NCBI GenBank assembly: GCA_029051965.1
Contig: JAIDJZ010000035.1
Coordinates: 1 to 5,207 of the forward strand
Direction: 5' to 3'
DNA length: 5,207 nt
Origin: Paramuribaculum sp.
GTDB lineage: Bacteria > Bacteroidota > Bacteroidia > Bacteroidales > Muribaculaceae
In this document: in pieces, positions 1 through 5,163 of the stretch
Layout of the letters: each line of letters opens with the position of its first letter
Numbering within the stretch: position 1 is the first letter of the stretch
Notes under the pieces: generated by a model
What the model saw: the letters and a program-made list of their open reading frames with translations, nothing else
Databases searched by the model: none
Told to the model about the DNA's origin: nothing
Made by a program: the position numbers and the translations under genes

Positions 1-10
1 AAATCACTCA

Positions 11-58
11 GAGATATGCGACCCCAGCATTAACAAATATCGGGGAACTGGCTCTAAA
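11..58 (+). repeat. Left copy of a 47-48 base intergenic repeat
   Basis: This copy and the one at 5161-5207 are in opposite orientation. The outer 23 bases (11-33, beginning GAGATATGCGACCCC) are an exact reverse complement of 5185-5207. The remaining 25 bases match with four substitutions and one inserted G, ending in GGCTCTAAA. The 23-base exact match is far beyond chance for a 5 kb window. The repeat lies downstream of the minus-strand gene ending at 146, just as the right copy lies downstream of the aldolase gene, so both have the same orientation relative to the nearest gene's 3' end. This fits a dispersed intergenic repeat family better than the ends of a mobile element, because no transposase lies between them. 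The family was not recognised. Confidence 0.85.
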
Positions 59-70
59 TAGAAATATCGG
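35..70 (+). repeat. Short direct repeat AAATATCGG, two copies
   Basis: The 9-base word AAATATCGG occurs at 35-43 and again at 62-70, 27 bases apart start to start. The first copy is inside the edge repeat and the second is just beyond its inner end. It could be a remnant of an insertion or slippage event at the repeat boundary, or chance in an A/T-rich stretch. No function is assigned. Confidence 0.4.
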
Positions 71-81
71 AATTTTTTGCT

Positions 82-130
82 GGCGGTGTGTCAAAATCAG
101 TTGATTTCGACGCGCCGCCTTCTTTTTGTC
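82..130 (+). terminator. Rightward-reading hairpin with T-rich tail
   Basis: Bases 82-98 pair with 103-119 around a short AGTT loop: GGCGG with CCGCC at the base, two G-U wobbles, then a run through TCAAAATC/GATTTCGA with one mismatch. The stem is followed on the plus strand by TTCTTTTTGTC. That is the shape of an intrinsic terminator for transcription entering from the left edge. Read on the minus strand, the same stem has two C-A mismatches and is followed by an A-run, so it is a poor terminator for the gene that ends at 146. This implies a rightward transcript from beyond the left edge, convergent with the minus-strand genes here. That transcript would also cross the repeat at 11-58. Confidence 0.6.
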
Positions 131-145
131 TTCCGGTCGTTTGTG

Positions 146-1141
146 TCAGAATGAGATGAGGTTGTGGGGTCTGTTGCCGGCCTGCGCGGCGCGCAGCGAG
201 AAGTTGCCTCCATACATCGGCGCGGTCCTGATCTGATAGACGTGGGCGGCGTCAGCGATCAGCAGGAAGTCGAGAAATGTCTTTGCGTGGTCGTTGGCTC
301 CCTTCACGTCGACGTGTGAGATTTCGCCGGCAGTCGAATGGACATAGGGGAGTTGGGCGCATGCCTGGATGAACCGTCGGCTGTCGGAGGTGACGAGAAT
401 GCGGTGGTCGGGGTGGAGGGCATGGAGTTTTTCGATCTGTCCGACGCAGCGGCGGATGAGGTCGGTCTGTTCCTGCGGGGTCAGATGGCGGGTTGCCTTG
501 GGCTCTTTGAAGTCGCCGAGCAGCTCAAGGAACCGGGCTGAGACGGAGATGTAGTTTCCGCCGAGGGCTTCCCTCTCTTTTTCAAGGAGTGCGGCTATTC
601 GGGGTGCGGGGCGGAAGAGTTCGTGGAAATAGCGTCCGAAATCGGCTTCGGCATAGAAGAATGAGGAGTAGACGTGGTGTTGTATGTGGGTTTCGTCGGA
701 GAGGTAGCGTTCTGAGAGTTTTCGCTGGAAATCGCGTTCGCGTTGATCTTTTTCGGAGGTGTTGTCCATGTAGAAGGCTCTGGCCTGGGTGGAGTTGAAT
801 GTCAGTTCGCCGGGACGCAGACGCCAGTCGTAGAGGTTTGGGACGAGATAGTCTTCGAGCGGAAACGGGAAGACGGAGTGGATTCCGAATCTTCGGCCGT
901 GTTCCTTGCAGTAGCTGTAGTATGTCACGAAGCTACGTAGCCGGTCAGCGAGGCCGCCGTGGTGGCATTTTCCGTCGGCCATGCAGATGACCGACCGTTC
1001 GGGGAATGCTGAGAGCGGGGCGTCGGGGGAGTAGTATTGCCGGAAGTGGCGTCGGATTGTGCGCGCATAGCGGTAGCGCCGGAAGAATGCGTAGTTGGCC
1101 CATGAACGGGCGGGCTGGATGAACTCTTTGAAGGTTTTCAT
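146..1141 (-). CDS. Fucosyltransferase-like protein (putative glycosyltransferase)
   Basis: The 331-residue protein has no signal peptide or membrane segment and is probably cytoplasmic. It resembles the fold shared by NodZ/FUT8-type and protein O-fucosyltransferases, which use GDP-fucose. Residues 60-69 read HHGGLADRLR, like the N-terminal G-G-L-x-x-R-L motif of those enzymes. Residues 198-203 (ISVSAR) fall where the family places the conserved strand and Arg that contacts GDP-fucose, although the usual His before it is Ser here. Residues 247-257 (RILVTSDSRRF) match the typical strand and T/SD motif, and 288-304 the later segment with Asp and Ala residues. The N-terminal 35 residues are very rich in Arg and aromatic residues. 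ATG at 1141-1139 starts 6 bases after the channel gene's stop codon, so the two are almost certainly co-transcribed. The acceptor is unknown, but cell-surface glycan synthesis is the likely role. The family call is by motif only. Confidence 0.6.
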   Translation of the reverse strand: MKTFKEFIQPARSWANYAFFRRYRYARTIRRHFRQYYSPDAPLSAFPERSVICMADGKCHHGGLADRLRSFVTYYSYCKEHGRRFGIHSVFPFPLEDYLVPNLYDWRLRPGELTFNSTQARAFYMDNTSEKDQRERDFQRKLSERYLSDETHIQHHVYSSFFYAEADFGRYFHELFRPAPRIAALLEKEREALGGNYISVSARFLELLGDFKEPKATRHLTPQEQTDLIRRCVGQIEKLHALHPDHRILVTSDSRRFIQACAQLPYVHSTAGEISHVDVKGANDHAKTFLDFLLIADAAHVYQIRTAPMYGGNFSLRAAQAGNRPHNLISF

Positions 1142-1147
1142 TGTCGA

Positions 1148-1945
1148 TCAGTTTCGGGAGTTCTGTCCGCGGAGGTGGATATAGGCGTTGACCGATCCGA
1201 CGAGGAGGGCTCCTCCGGCGATGTTTCCGAGAGTGGCGGGTATGAGGTTGTCGAGAACGAATGCTGCGACTGAGACATCGGCTCCTTCCATCATTCCGAG
1301 AGGGATGAAGAACATGTTAGCGATGCAGTGTTCGTAGCCGAGGGCTACGAAGGCCATTACCGGGAGGAAGCATCCGAGCGCTTTTTCGGCGAGCGTGTGT
1401 CCGGCGATTGCGAGCCAAACGGCCAGACAGACACACCAGTTGGCTCCGATCCCTTTCAGAAAGCATGTCATCCAGGGCATTGAGGTTTTCGCGACGGCCA
1501 TTTTCATGATGGCTCCATGATAAGGTTCGGGAGCGGTCAGTCCGACGGCGTAGACGAGCAGCCAGGCAAACATCAGCGCGCCGGCGAAGTTGCCGAAATA
1601 GACGGCAGTCCAGTTTCGGAGAATCTGTCGGACGGAGCATTGCCGGTTCATGTAGGCCGGGATGAGGAGGGCGTTGTTGCCGGTGAACAGTTCAGCGCCG
1701 AGAACGACAACGAGAATCAGTCCGATCGGGAATACCATTCCGCTGAACAGTTTCTGCATTGCGGGGTTGGCTTCTGTTATTTCAGGGAAGCCGAAGCCGA
1801 CAATGAGCGACATTATGCCTCCGAAGGCAATGAACGCGCCGGCCTGCACAGCCTGAATCAGAAGGCGCGGGAGCGGCATGCCTGCTTTGTTGATGCCGAT
1901 CTGAAGCGTTGCGGTTGTGATCTCTTTCGGTGATTTTATGTTCAT
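1148..1945 (-). CDS. Formate/nitrite transporter (FNT) family channel
   Basis: The 265-residue protein has about six hydrophobic helices, as expected for the FNT family: pentameric inner-membrane channels that pass formate, nitrite or hydrosulfide, often with a proton. Family signatures are clear. GAELFTGN is at 83-90, KGIGANWCVCLAVW at 164-177, GYEHCIANMFFIPLG at 203-217 (His206 being the conserved pore histidine), and NLIPATLGNIAGG at 233-245. Length and motif order are normal and there is no sign of truncation. Substrate cannot be read from sequence alone. In a fermenting anaerobe formate export or uptake is the most likely job, with nitrite or hydrosulfide as alternatives. The gene has its own predicted promoter within a striking inverted repeat just upstream, and is followed after 6 bases by the glycosyltransferase-like gene. 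I leave out the symbol focA because orthology to the E. coli protein is unproven. Confidence 0.93.
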   Translation of the reverse strand: MNIKSPKEITTATLQIGINKAGMPLPRLLIQAVQAGAFIAFGGIMSLIVGFGFPEITEANPAMQKLFSGMVFPIGLILVVVLGAELFTGNNALLIPAYMNRQCSVRQILRNWTAVYFGNFAGALMFAWLLVYAVGLTAPEPYHGAIMKMAVAKTSMPWMTCFLKGIGANWCVCLAVWLAIAGHTLAEKALGCFLPVMAFVALGYEHCIANMFFIPLGMMEGADVSVAAFVLDNLIPATLGNIAGGALLVGSVNAYIHLRGQNSRN

Positions 1946-1955
1946 GAGGTCGTGG

Positions 1956-2012
1956 GATTGATGGGAATTCCGGCTGCAAAATTACGAAAAAAAGTTGTCA
2001 TTCCCGTCAATC
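1956..2012. repeat. 13-base inverted repeat bracketing the FNT promoter
   Basis: On the plus strand, GATTGATGGGAAT at 1956-1968 faces ATTCCCGTCAATC at 2000-2012. The arms are complementary at 12 of 13 positions, with the single difference a G-T pair on the plus strand, and are separated by 31 bases. The spacer holds the -7 box TAATTTTG (1984-1977, minus strand) and a homopolymer run. The outer arm contains the candidate -33 TTG. Possible roles are an operator with two half-sites, a stem in the qmcA 3' end or the FNT leader, or a terminator-like element. The run of T after the first arm lies inside the loop, so it is not a standard intrinsic terminator. Confidence 0.75.
1977..2010 (-). promoter_or_regulatory. 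Predicted promoter of the FNT-glycosyltransferase unit
   Basis: Read on the minus strand, TAATTTTG at 1984-1977 is a full match to the Bacteroidetes -7 consensus TAnnTTTG, 31 bases before the FNT start codon. The best -33 candidate is TTG at 2010-2008, giving a 23-base spacer, a little longer than the usual 19-21. The promoter starts within the gap after the SPFH gene stop, so the channel gene can be transcribed separately from nfeD-qmcA. Confidence 0.6.
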
Positions 2013-2014
2013 GG

Positions 2015-2992
2015 CTATTTGTTGTCGAAGAGGCTGCGGATCGATCCGATCGAAGAGAGCACGGAGCTTGCTTCGTAGGGGACGTAGACGGTCTTGTTGT
2101 CCTGTCCGGAGGTCATTTCGCGCAGTGTCTCGATGTATTTCATTGCGAGCATGTAGGTTGCGGGGTCGGTTTTTCCGGCGGCAACGGCTTCGGCCACCCG
2201 CCGTATGGCCTCGGCTTCGGCTTCAGCGTTGAGGATGATTGCTTTGGCTTCACCTTCGGCGCGCAGGATCTCGCTCTGTTTGTGGGCTTCGGCTTCGTTG
2301 ATGCGTGAGGCTTTTTCTCCTTCGGATCTGAGGATGAGGGATTGCTTCTCGCCTTCTGCGTTGAGGATTTCGGCCCGTCGGTTGCGTTCGGCCTGCATCT
2401 GTTTTTCCATAGCGACGCGTACGCTTTCGGGCGGTGTGATGTCCTGTAGCTCGACGCGGTTGACTTTGACGCCCCATTTGTTGGTCGCGTCGTCGAGGAT
2501 TGCCTGCAGCTTGGTGTTGATTGTGTCGCGCGAGGTTAGGGTCTCGTCAAGCTCGAGCTCGCCGATGACGTTTCGGAGAGATGTCTGTGTCAGCTTTTCG
2601 ATTGCGTTGGGGAGGTTGTCGATTTCGTAGACTGCCTTTTTGGGGTCTGTGATCTGGAAATAGAGCAGGGCGTTGATTTCGGTCGTCACGTTGTCGCGGG
2701 TGATGACCTGCTGCGACGGGAAATCATAGACTTGTTCGCGGAGGTCGATGATTGAGGTGGTCACGGTGCGGATGGCCGAGATCGGTCCGGAGCTGACGAT
2801 GCGCCGTGTGTAGATCGTTTTCGGTTTGTCGATGAAGGGTATGATGAGGTTGAGGCCTGGCGAGAGTACGCTGTGGAAGCGTCCGAGACGTTCGACGACG
2901 CGTGTTTCCGACTGGGGCACGACTTTGACTCCGGCTGAGATGATTGCGATGACGAGGAGCAGCAGGACTCCGCAGATGATCAGTGTTTCCAT
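2015..2992 (-). CDS. SPFH/stomatin-like membrane protein (QmcA/paraslipin type)
   Basis: This 325-residue protein has one N-terminal membrane anchor (about residues 4-20) followed by an SPFH domain (about 22-190). The domain includes VVPQSETRVVERLGRFHSVL at 24-43, PGLNLIIPFID at 45-55, VITRDNVTTEINALLYFQI at 96-114 and GVKVNRVELQDITPPESVR at 174-192. A long Glu/Ala/Arg-rich coiled coil follows (about 193-270) with repeated AEGE/SEGE units, then a tail containing YVPYEASSVLSSIGSIRSLF at 303-322. The arrangement matches the stomatin/paraslipin branch, as in E. coli QmcA, rather than HflK/HflC. Such proteins oligomerise into membrane-bound rings or cages that organise membrane domains and protease access. 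The NfeD-like gene lies 43 bases upstream, the classic partner arrangement. Family identity is firm; the local physiological role is inferred. Confidence 0.93.
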   Translation of the reverse strand: METLIICGVLLLLVIAIISAGVKVVPQSETRVVERLGRFHSVLSPGLNLIIPFIDKPKTIYTRRIVSSGPISAIRTVTTSIIDLREQVYDFPSQQVITRDNVTTEINALLYFQITDPKKAVYEIDNLPNAIEKLTQTSLRNVIGELELDETLTSRDTINTKLQAILDDATNKWGVKVNRVELQDITPPESVRVAMEKQMQAERNRRAEILNAEGEKQSLILRSEGEKASRINEAEAHKQSEILRAEGEAKAIILNAEAEAEAIRRVAEAVAAGKTDPATYMLAMKYIETLREMTSGQDNKTVYVPYEASSVLSSIGSIRSLFDNK

Positions 2993-3035
2993 GATTTGAA
3001 GAGGGGGGATTGTTTTTTTTGTTTTAAATTGGGCG

Positions 3036-3473
3036 TCAGGCGGGGCGGACGGTCAGAATGATGCTTTTGTAGCCGGTCACGATGATTTCGGCGCCTTCAC
3101 GGATCGGGGTGTCGATTCCGGGGGCTTCGATCTGCCAGCTGTCGCCGTCGATGCGGGCGCGGCCTGTTTTTCCGGGGTCGACCTGATGGGTCACGACTGC
3201 GCGCCGTCCGGTCAGGGCATCCATGCCGGTGCGGCATTTGCGGTCAGAGCGGCGGTTCTGCCATTTTCGGAAGCGCGGGAGCACGGCCGCATAGGTGAGC
3301 AGGCTCAGGGATGCCATTACAATGACCTGCCACTTTAGGTCGAGTCCCAGCCCGAGGGCTGCCAGCGCACCGAGCGCGCCGACGGAAAGACACAATGCCC
3401 ATATCATCTGGGTCGCAATCTCGACTATGACCAGAATGCCGGCAACGATTAGCCATATGGTCCAGGGTTCCAT
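3036..3473 (-). CDS. Short NfeD-like membrane protein
   Basis: The 145-residue protein has a hydrophobic N-terminal half that fits two or three membrane helices (about 5-20, 27-44 and 48-65). A basic stretch with RRSDRK at 74-79 follows, then a small beta-rich OB-fold domain (about 85-143). In that domain, GRARIDGDSWQIEA (104-117) and GAEIIVTGYKSIILTVRP (127-144) match the end of NfeD proteins. It lacks the N-terminal ClpP-like protease domain of long NfeD, so it belongs to the short class (like E. coli YbbJ) that partners stomatin/SPFH proteins. It is the first gene of a two-gene unit with the SPFH protein 43 bases downstream and has a well-formed promoter. The ATG at 3473-3471 gives a normal length for the class. 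Confidence 0.88.
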   Translation of the reverse strand: MEPWTIWLIVAGILVIVEIATQMIWALCLSVGALGALAALGLGLDLKWQVIVMASLSLLTYAAVLPRFRKWQNRRSDRKCRTGMDALTGRRAVVTHQVDPGKTGRARIDGDSWQIEAPGIDTPIREGAEIIVTGYKSIILTVRPA

Positions 3474-3504
3474 GATGAAGTGTTTTTTTAATGGTTGGTT
3501 TTCG

Positions 3505-3535
3505 CAAATATAGTGAAAAAATTCGATAAAAACAA
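3505..3535 (-). promoter_or_regulatory. Predicted promoter of the nfeD-qmcA unit
   Basis: Read on the minus strand, TATATTTG at 3512-3505 is an exact match to the Bacteroidetes -7 consensus TAnnTTTG. TTG at 3535-3533 lies 20 bases further upstream, the preferred spacing for the -33 element. The -7 box ends 31 bases before the nfeD start codon, leaving a short A/T-rich leader. No Shine-Dalgarno-like sequence is present, as is usual in this phylum. Confidence 0.75.
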
Positions 3536-3565
3536 TAAACGGGGGTCGGGTCGCATTGGTTTTAT

Positions 3566-3591
3566 GGCAAAAACCGGCTGGGGATTTTGCC
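3566..3591. repeat. Dyad overlapping the lipoprotein -33 region
   Basis: GGCAAAA at 3566-3572 and TTTTGCC at 3585-3591 are perfect 7-base inverted arms separated by 12 bases. The right arm contains the TTTG (3586-3589) proposed as the -33 element of the lipoprotein promoter, so a bound regulator could block it. It could also be chance, since 7-base arms are modest. It lies in the middle of the divergent intergenic region. Confidence 0.45.
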
Positions 3592-3616
3592 GTTACGCAT
3601 TAAATTGGTAACTTAG
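3586..3616 (+). promoter_or_regulatory. Predicted promoter of the small lipoprotein gene
   Basis: TTTG at 3586-3589 and TAACTTAG at 3609-3616 are separated by 19 bases, the expected Bacteroidetes arrangement. The -7 box differs from TAnnTTTG at one position. The start codon lies 41 bases past the box. This promoter is divergent from the nfeD promoter, and about 50 bases separate their -33 elements. Confidence 0.65.
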
Positions 3617-3657
3617 CACCATTAATTTAATTAGATTCACCAAAAGTCAGACCCGTT

Positions 3658-3927
3658 ATGAAAAAGGCCGCCATCTCAATCCGCACGCTGACCGGCGCAA
3701 TGCTCGGAGGACTCCTTGCGCTGCTCGGTTTTTCGGCATGCAAGACACAGAAAACCACCAAGACCGATTCTCAGGTCATTGAGTCCGAAGGCGAGCCGCT
3801 GATCCGGGCCATGTATGGGACTCCGGTTTCGACTTTCCGTGTGATGGATTCGGTTCCGGTCCACAAGGGAGACCCGTCGACAATGCCTGCAGAGGAGTCT
3901 GAACCGGAAGTCTCAGACCGAATCTGA
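3658..3927 (+). CDS. Small lipoprotein with YGTP motif
   Basis: The 89-residue precursor has a basic start (MKK), a hydrophobic stretch (about 12-25) and a lipobox ending FSAC with the lipidated Cys at 28. The mature protein would be 62 residues: a Lys/Thr/Gln-rich linker, then PLIRAMYGTPVSTFRVMDSV at 47-66, then an acidic tail. The YGTP-x3-F segment recalls the start of the small Bacteroidales lipoproteins described as radical-SAM-associated, which continue into a beta-sandwich domain. Here the protein stops soon after, so it is either a minimal relative or a shortened one. The residues after Cys lack the acidic surface-export signal of Bacteroidetes lipoproteins, so a periplasm-facing location is more likely (inferred). 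No radical SAM gene is in the window. Function unknown. It is a separate unit from the aldolase gene 167 bases downstream. Confidence 0.8.
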   Translation: MKKAAISIRTLTGAMLGGLLALLGFSACKTQKTTKTDSQVIESEGEPLIRAMYGTPVSTFRVMDSVPVHKGDPSTMPAEESEPEVSDRI

Positions 3928-4038
3928 CCGTTCGGGACTGTCATGGGTTATAGCTTCTTTCCGGTCCATTTCGGAATATTTTCCTTTCTGAGAGAATAAA
4001 AGTTAAACCCAAACATCCTCATTAAGCGGAAAAAATCG

Positions 4039-4046
4039 TATCTTTG
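4039..4046 (+). promoter_or_regulatory. -7 promoter box of the aldolase gene
   Basis: TATCTTTG is an exact match to the Bacteroidetes -7 consensus TAnnTTTG. No good TTTG/TTG lies 19-21 bases upstream, so only the -7 element is supported. Transcription would begin a few bases after the box, leaving an A/T-rich leader of roughly 40 bases before ATG at 4095. The box also shows that the upstream TTG codon at 4044, in frame with the gene, cannot be the real start. Confidence 0.65.
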
Positions 4047-4094
4047 CAGTCGGAAACAAACAATTTTTACTCATTCTATATATTTTATCGAATT

Positions 4095-5093
4095 ATGGTA
4101 AGTTATAAAGACTTAGGCCTTGTCAACACCCGTGAGATGTTTGCCAAAGCCATCGAAGGCGGCTATGCTGTTCCCGCATTCAATTTCAACAACATGGAGC
4201 AGCTTCAGGCTATCATCAAGGCAGCTGCTGAAGAAAAATCACCTGTAATCCTTCAGGTTTCCAAGGGTGCACGCAACTATGCCAACGCTACTCTTCTTCG
4301 CTACATGGCTCAGGGTGCCGTTGCCTATGCAAAGGAACTCGGCTGGGAAAATCCCCAGATCTGTCTTCACCTCGACCATGGTGACAGCTTCGAACTCTGC
4401 AAGAGCTGCATCGACAATGGTTTCTCTTCTGTGATGATCGACGGTTCGCACCTTCCCTACGAAGAAAACGTTGCTCTGACCAAGCAGGTTGTTGACTATG
4501 CACACCAGTTTGACGTAACTGTCGAAGGTGAGCTCGGCGTTCTCGCCGGTGTTGAAGACGAAGTTTCTTCTGACCACCACACTTACACCGATCCCGAAGA
4601 AGTTATCGACTTCGCTACCCGCACAGGCTGCGATTCGCTCGCTATCTCGATCGGTACTTCTCACGGTGCTTACAAGTTCACTCCCGACCAGTGTACCCGC
4701 GACCCGAAGACCGGCAAGCTCGTGCCTCCTCCCCTGGCATTCGAAGTGCTCGACGGCGTTATGGAAAAACTCCCCGGATTCCCCATCGTTCTCCACGGTT
4801 CAAGCTCTGTTCCCCAGGAATATGTTGACACTATCAACAAATTCGGCGGCAAACTTCCCGATGCGATCGGTATTCCCGAAGAAGAACTCCGCAAAGCTGC
4901 CAAGAGCGCTGTCTGCAAGATCAACATCGACTCTGACAGCCGTCTGGCCATGACTGCTGCTGTGCGCGAGATCTTCGCTACCAAGCCCGGCGAATTTGAC
5001 CCCCGCAAATATCTCGGTCCGGCCCGTGAAGAAATGGAACGTCTCTACAAACACAAGATTGAAAACGTTCTCGGTTCGAACGGCAAAGCATGA
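4095..5093 (+). CDS. fba: Class II fructose-bisphosphate aldolase
   Basis: The zinc-dependent enzyme cleaves fructose 1,6-bisphosphate to dihydroxyacetone phosphate and glyceraldehyde 3-phosphate in cytoplasmic glycolysis, and runs in reverse for gluconeogenesis. From the chosen start it has 332 residues, a normal length. LHLDHGD at 91-97 carries the catalytic Asp94 and zinc ligand His95. VEGELG at 143-148 is the conserved Glu region, GTSHGAYKF at 187-195 and VLHGSSSVP at 232-240 carry the zinc ligands His190 and His234, and KINIDSD at 275-281 carries the substrate-binding Asn277. The start is ATG at 4095 (MVSYKDLGLVNTREMF). An in-frame extension to TTG 4044 would add 17 poorly conserved-looking residues and overlap the promoter. 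Codon use is strongly biased (AAC, ATC, GAA, CTC/CTT), as expected of a highly expressed gene. It stands alone, with its own promoter and terminator. Confidence 0.96.
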   Translation: MVSYKDLGLVNTREMFAKAIEGGYAVPAFNFNNMEQLQAIIKAAAEEKSPVILQVSKGARNYANATLLRYMAQGAVAYAKELGWENPQICLHLDHGDSFELCKSCIDNGFSSVMIDGSHLPYEENVALTKQVVDYAHQFDVTVEGELGVLAGVEDEVSSDHHTYTDPEEVIDFATRTGCDSLAISIGTSHGAYKFTPDQCTRDPKTGKLVPPPLAFEVLDGVMEKLPGFPIVLHGSSSVPQEYVDTINKFGGKLPDAIGIPEEELRKAAKSAVCKINIDSDSRLAMTAAVREIFATKPGEFDPRKYLGPAREEMERLYKHKIENVLGSNGKA

Positions 5094-5124
5094 CCGTTGA
5101 ATTTTTAGGTTAATAAAAATGAAG

Positions 5125-5163
5125 CAACCCGAAGTCCTGTGATGGATTTCGGGTTGTTTTTTT
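5125..5163 (+). terminator. Intrinsic terminator of the aldolase gene
   Basis: CAACCCGAA at 5125-5133 pairs perfectly with TTCGGGTTG at 5148-5156. Pairing continues inward through GTCC/GGAT (one G-U) to give a 13-pair stem closed by the loop TGTGAT. Seven T residues follow at 5157-5163. It begins 31 bases after the aldolase stop codon. The T-tract runs directly into the right-edge repeat. Confidence 0.93.

Noticed and set aside
1517..1933. Plus-strand open frame of 138 codons opposite the FNT gene
   Set aside because: It is antisense to a protein with clear FNT signatures, shows no recognisable motif and is a by-product of codon bias on the other strand.
2205..2630. Plus-strand open frame of 141 codons opposite the SPFH gene
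   Set aside because: Its Ser/Arg-rich low-complexity composition mirrors the Glu/Ala-rich coiled coil on the other strand; no independent support for coding.
2015..2992. HflK or HflC assignment for the SPFH protein
   Set aside because: There is no adjacent second SPFH gene and no HflK-type N-terminal region; the short NfeD partner and the tail fit the QmcA/paraslipin branch.
2993..3035. Promoter between the NfeD and SPFH genes
   Set aside because: The 43-base gap has A- and C-runs but no TAnnTTTG box on the minus strand, so co-transcription from the nfeD promoter is the simpler reading.
3926..3966. Possible terminator after the lipoprotein gene (GACCG pairing with CGGTC)
   Set aside because: The stem is only five pairs with a 31-base loop and no T-tract follows. 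No convincing terminator was found in 3928-4038.
4239..4796. Minus-strand open frame of 185 codons opposite the aldolase gene
   Set aside because: The aldolase carries all catalytic motifs in the sense frame. The antisense frame is long because of that gene's strongly biased codon use, and no promoter for it was seen.
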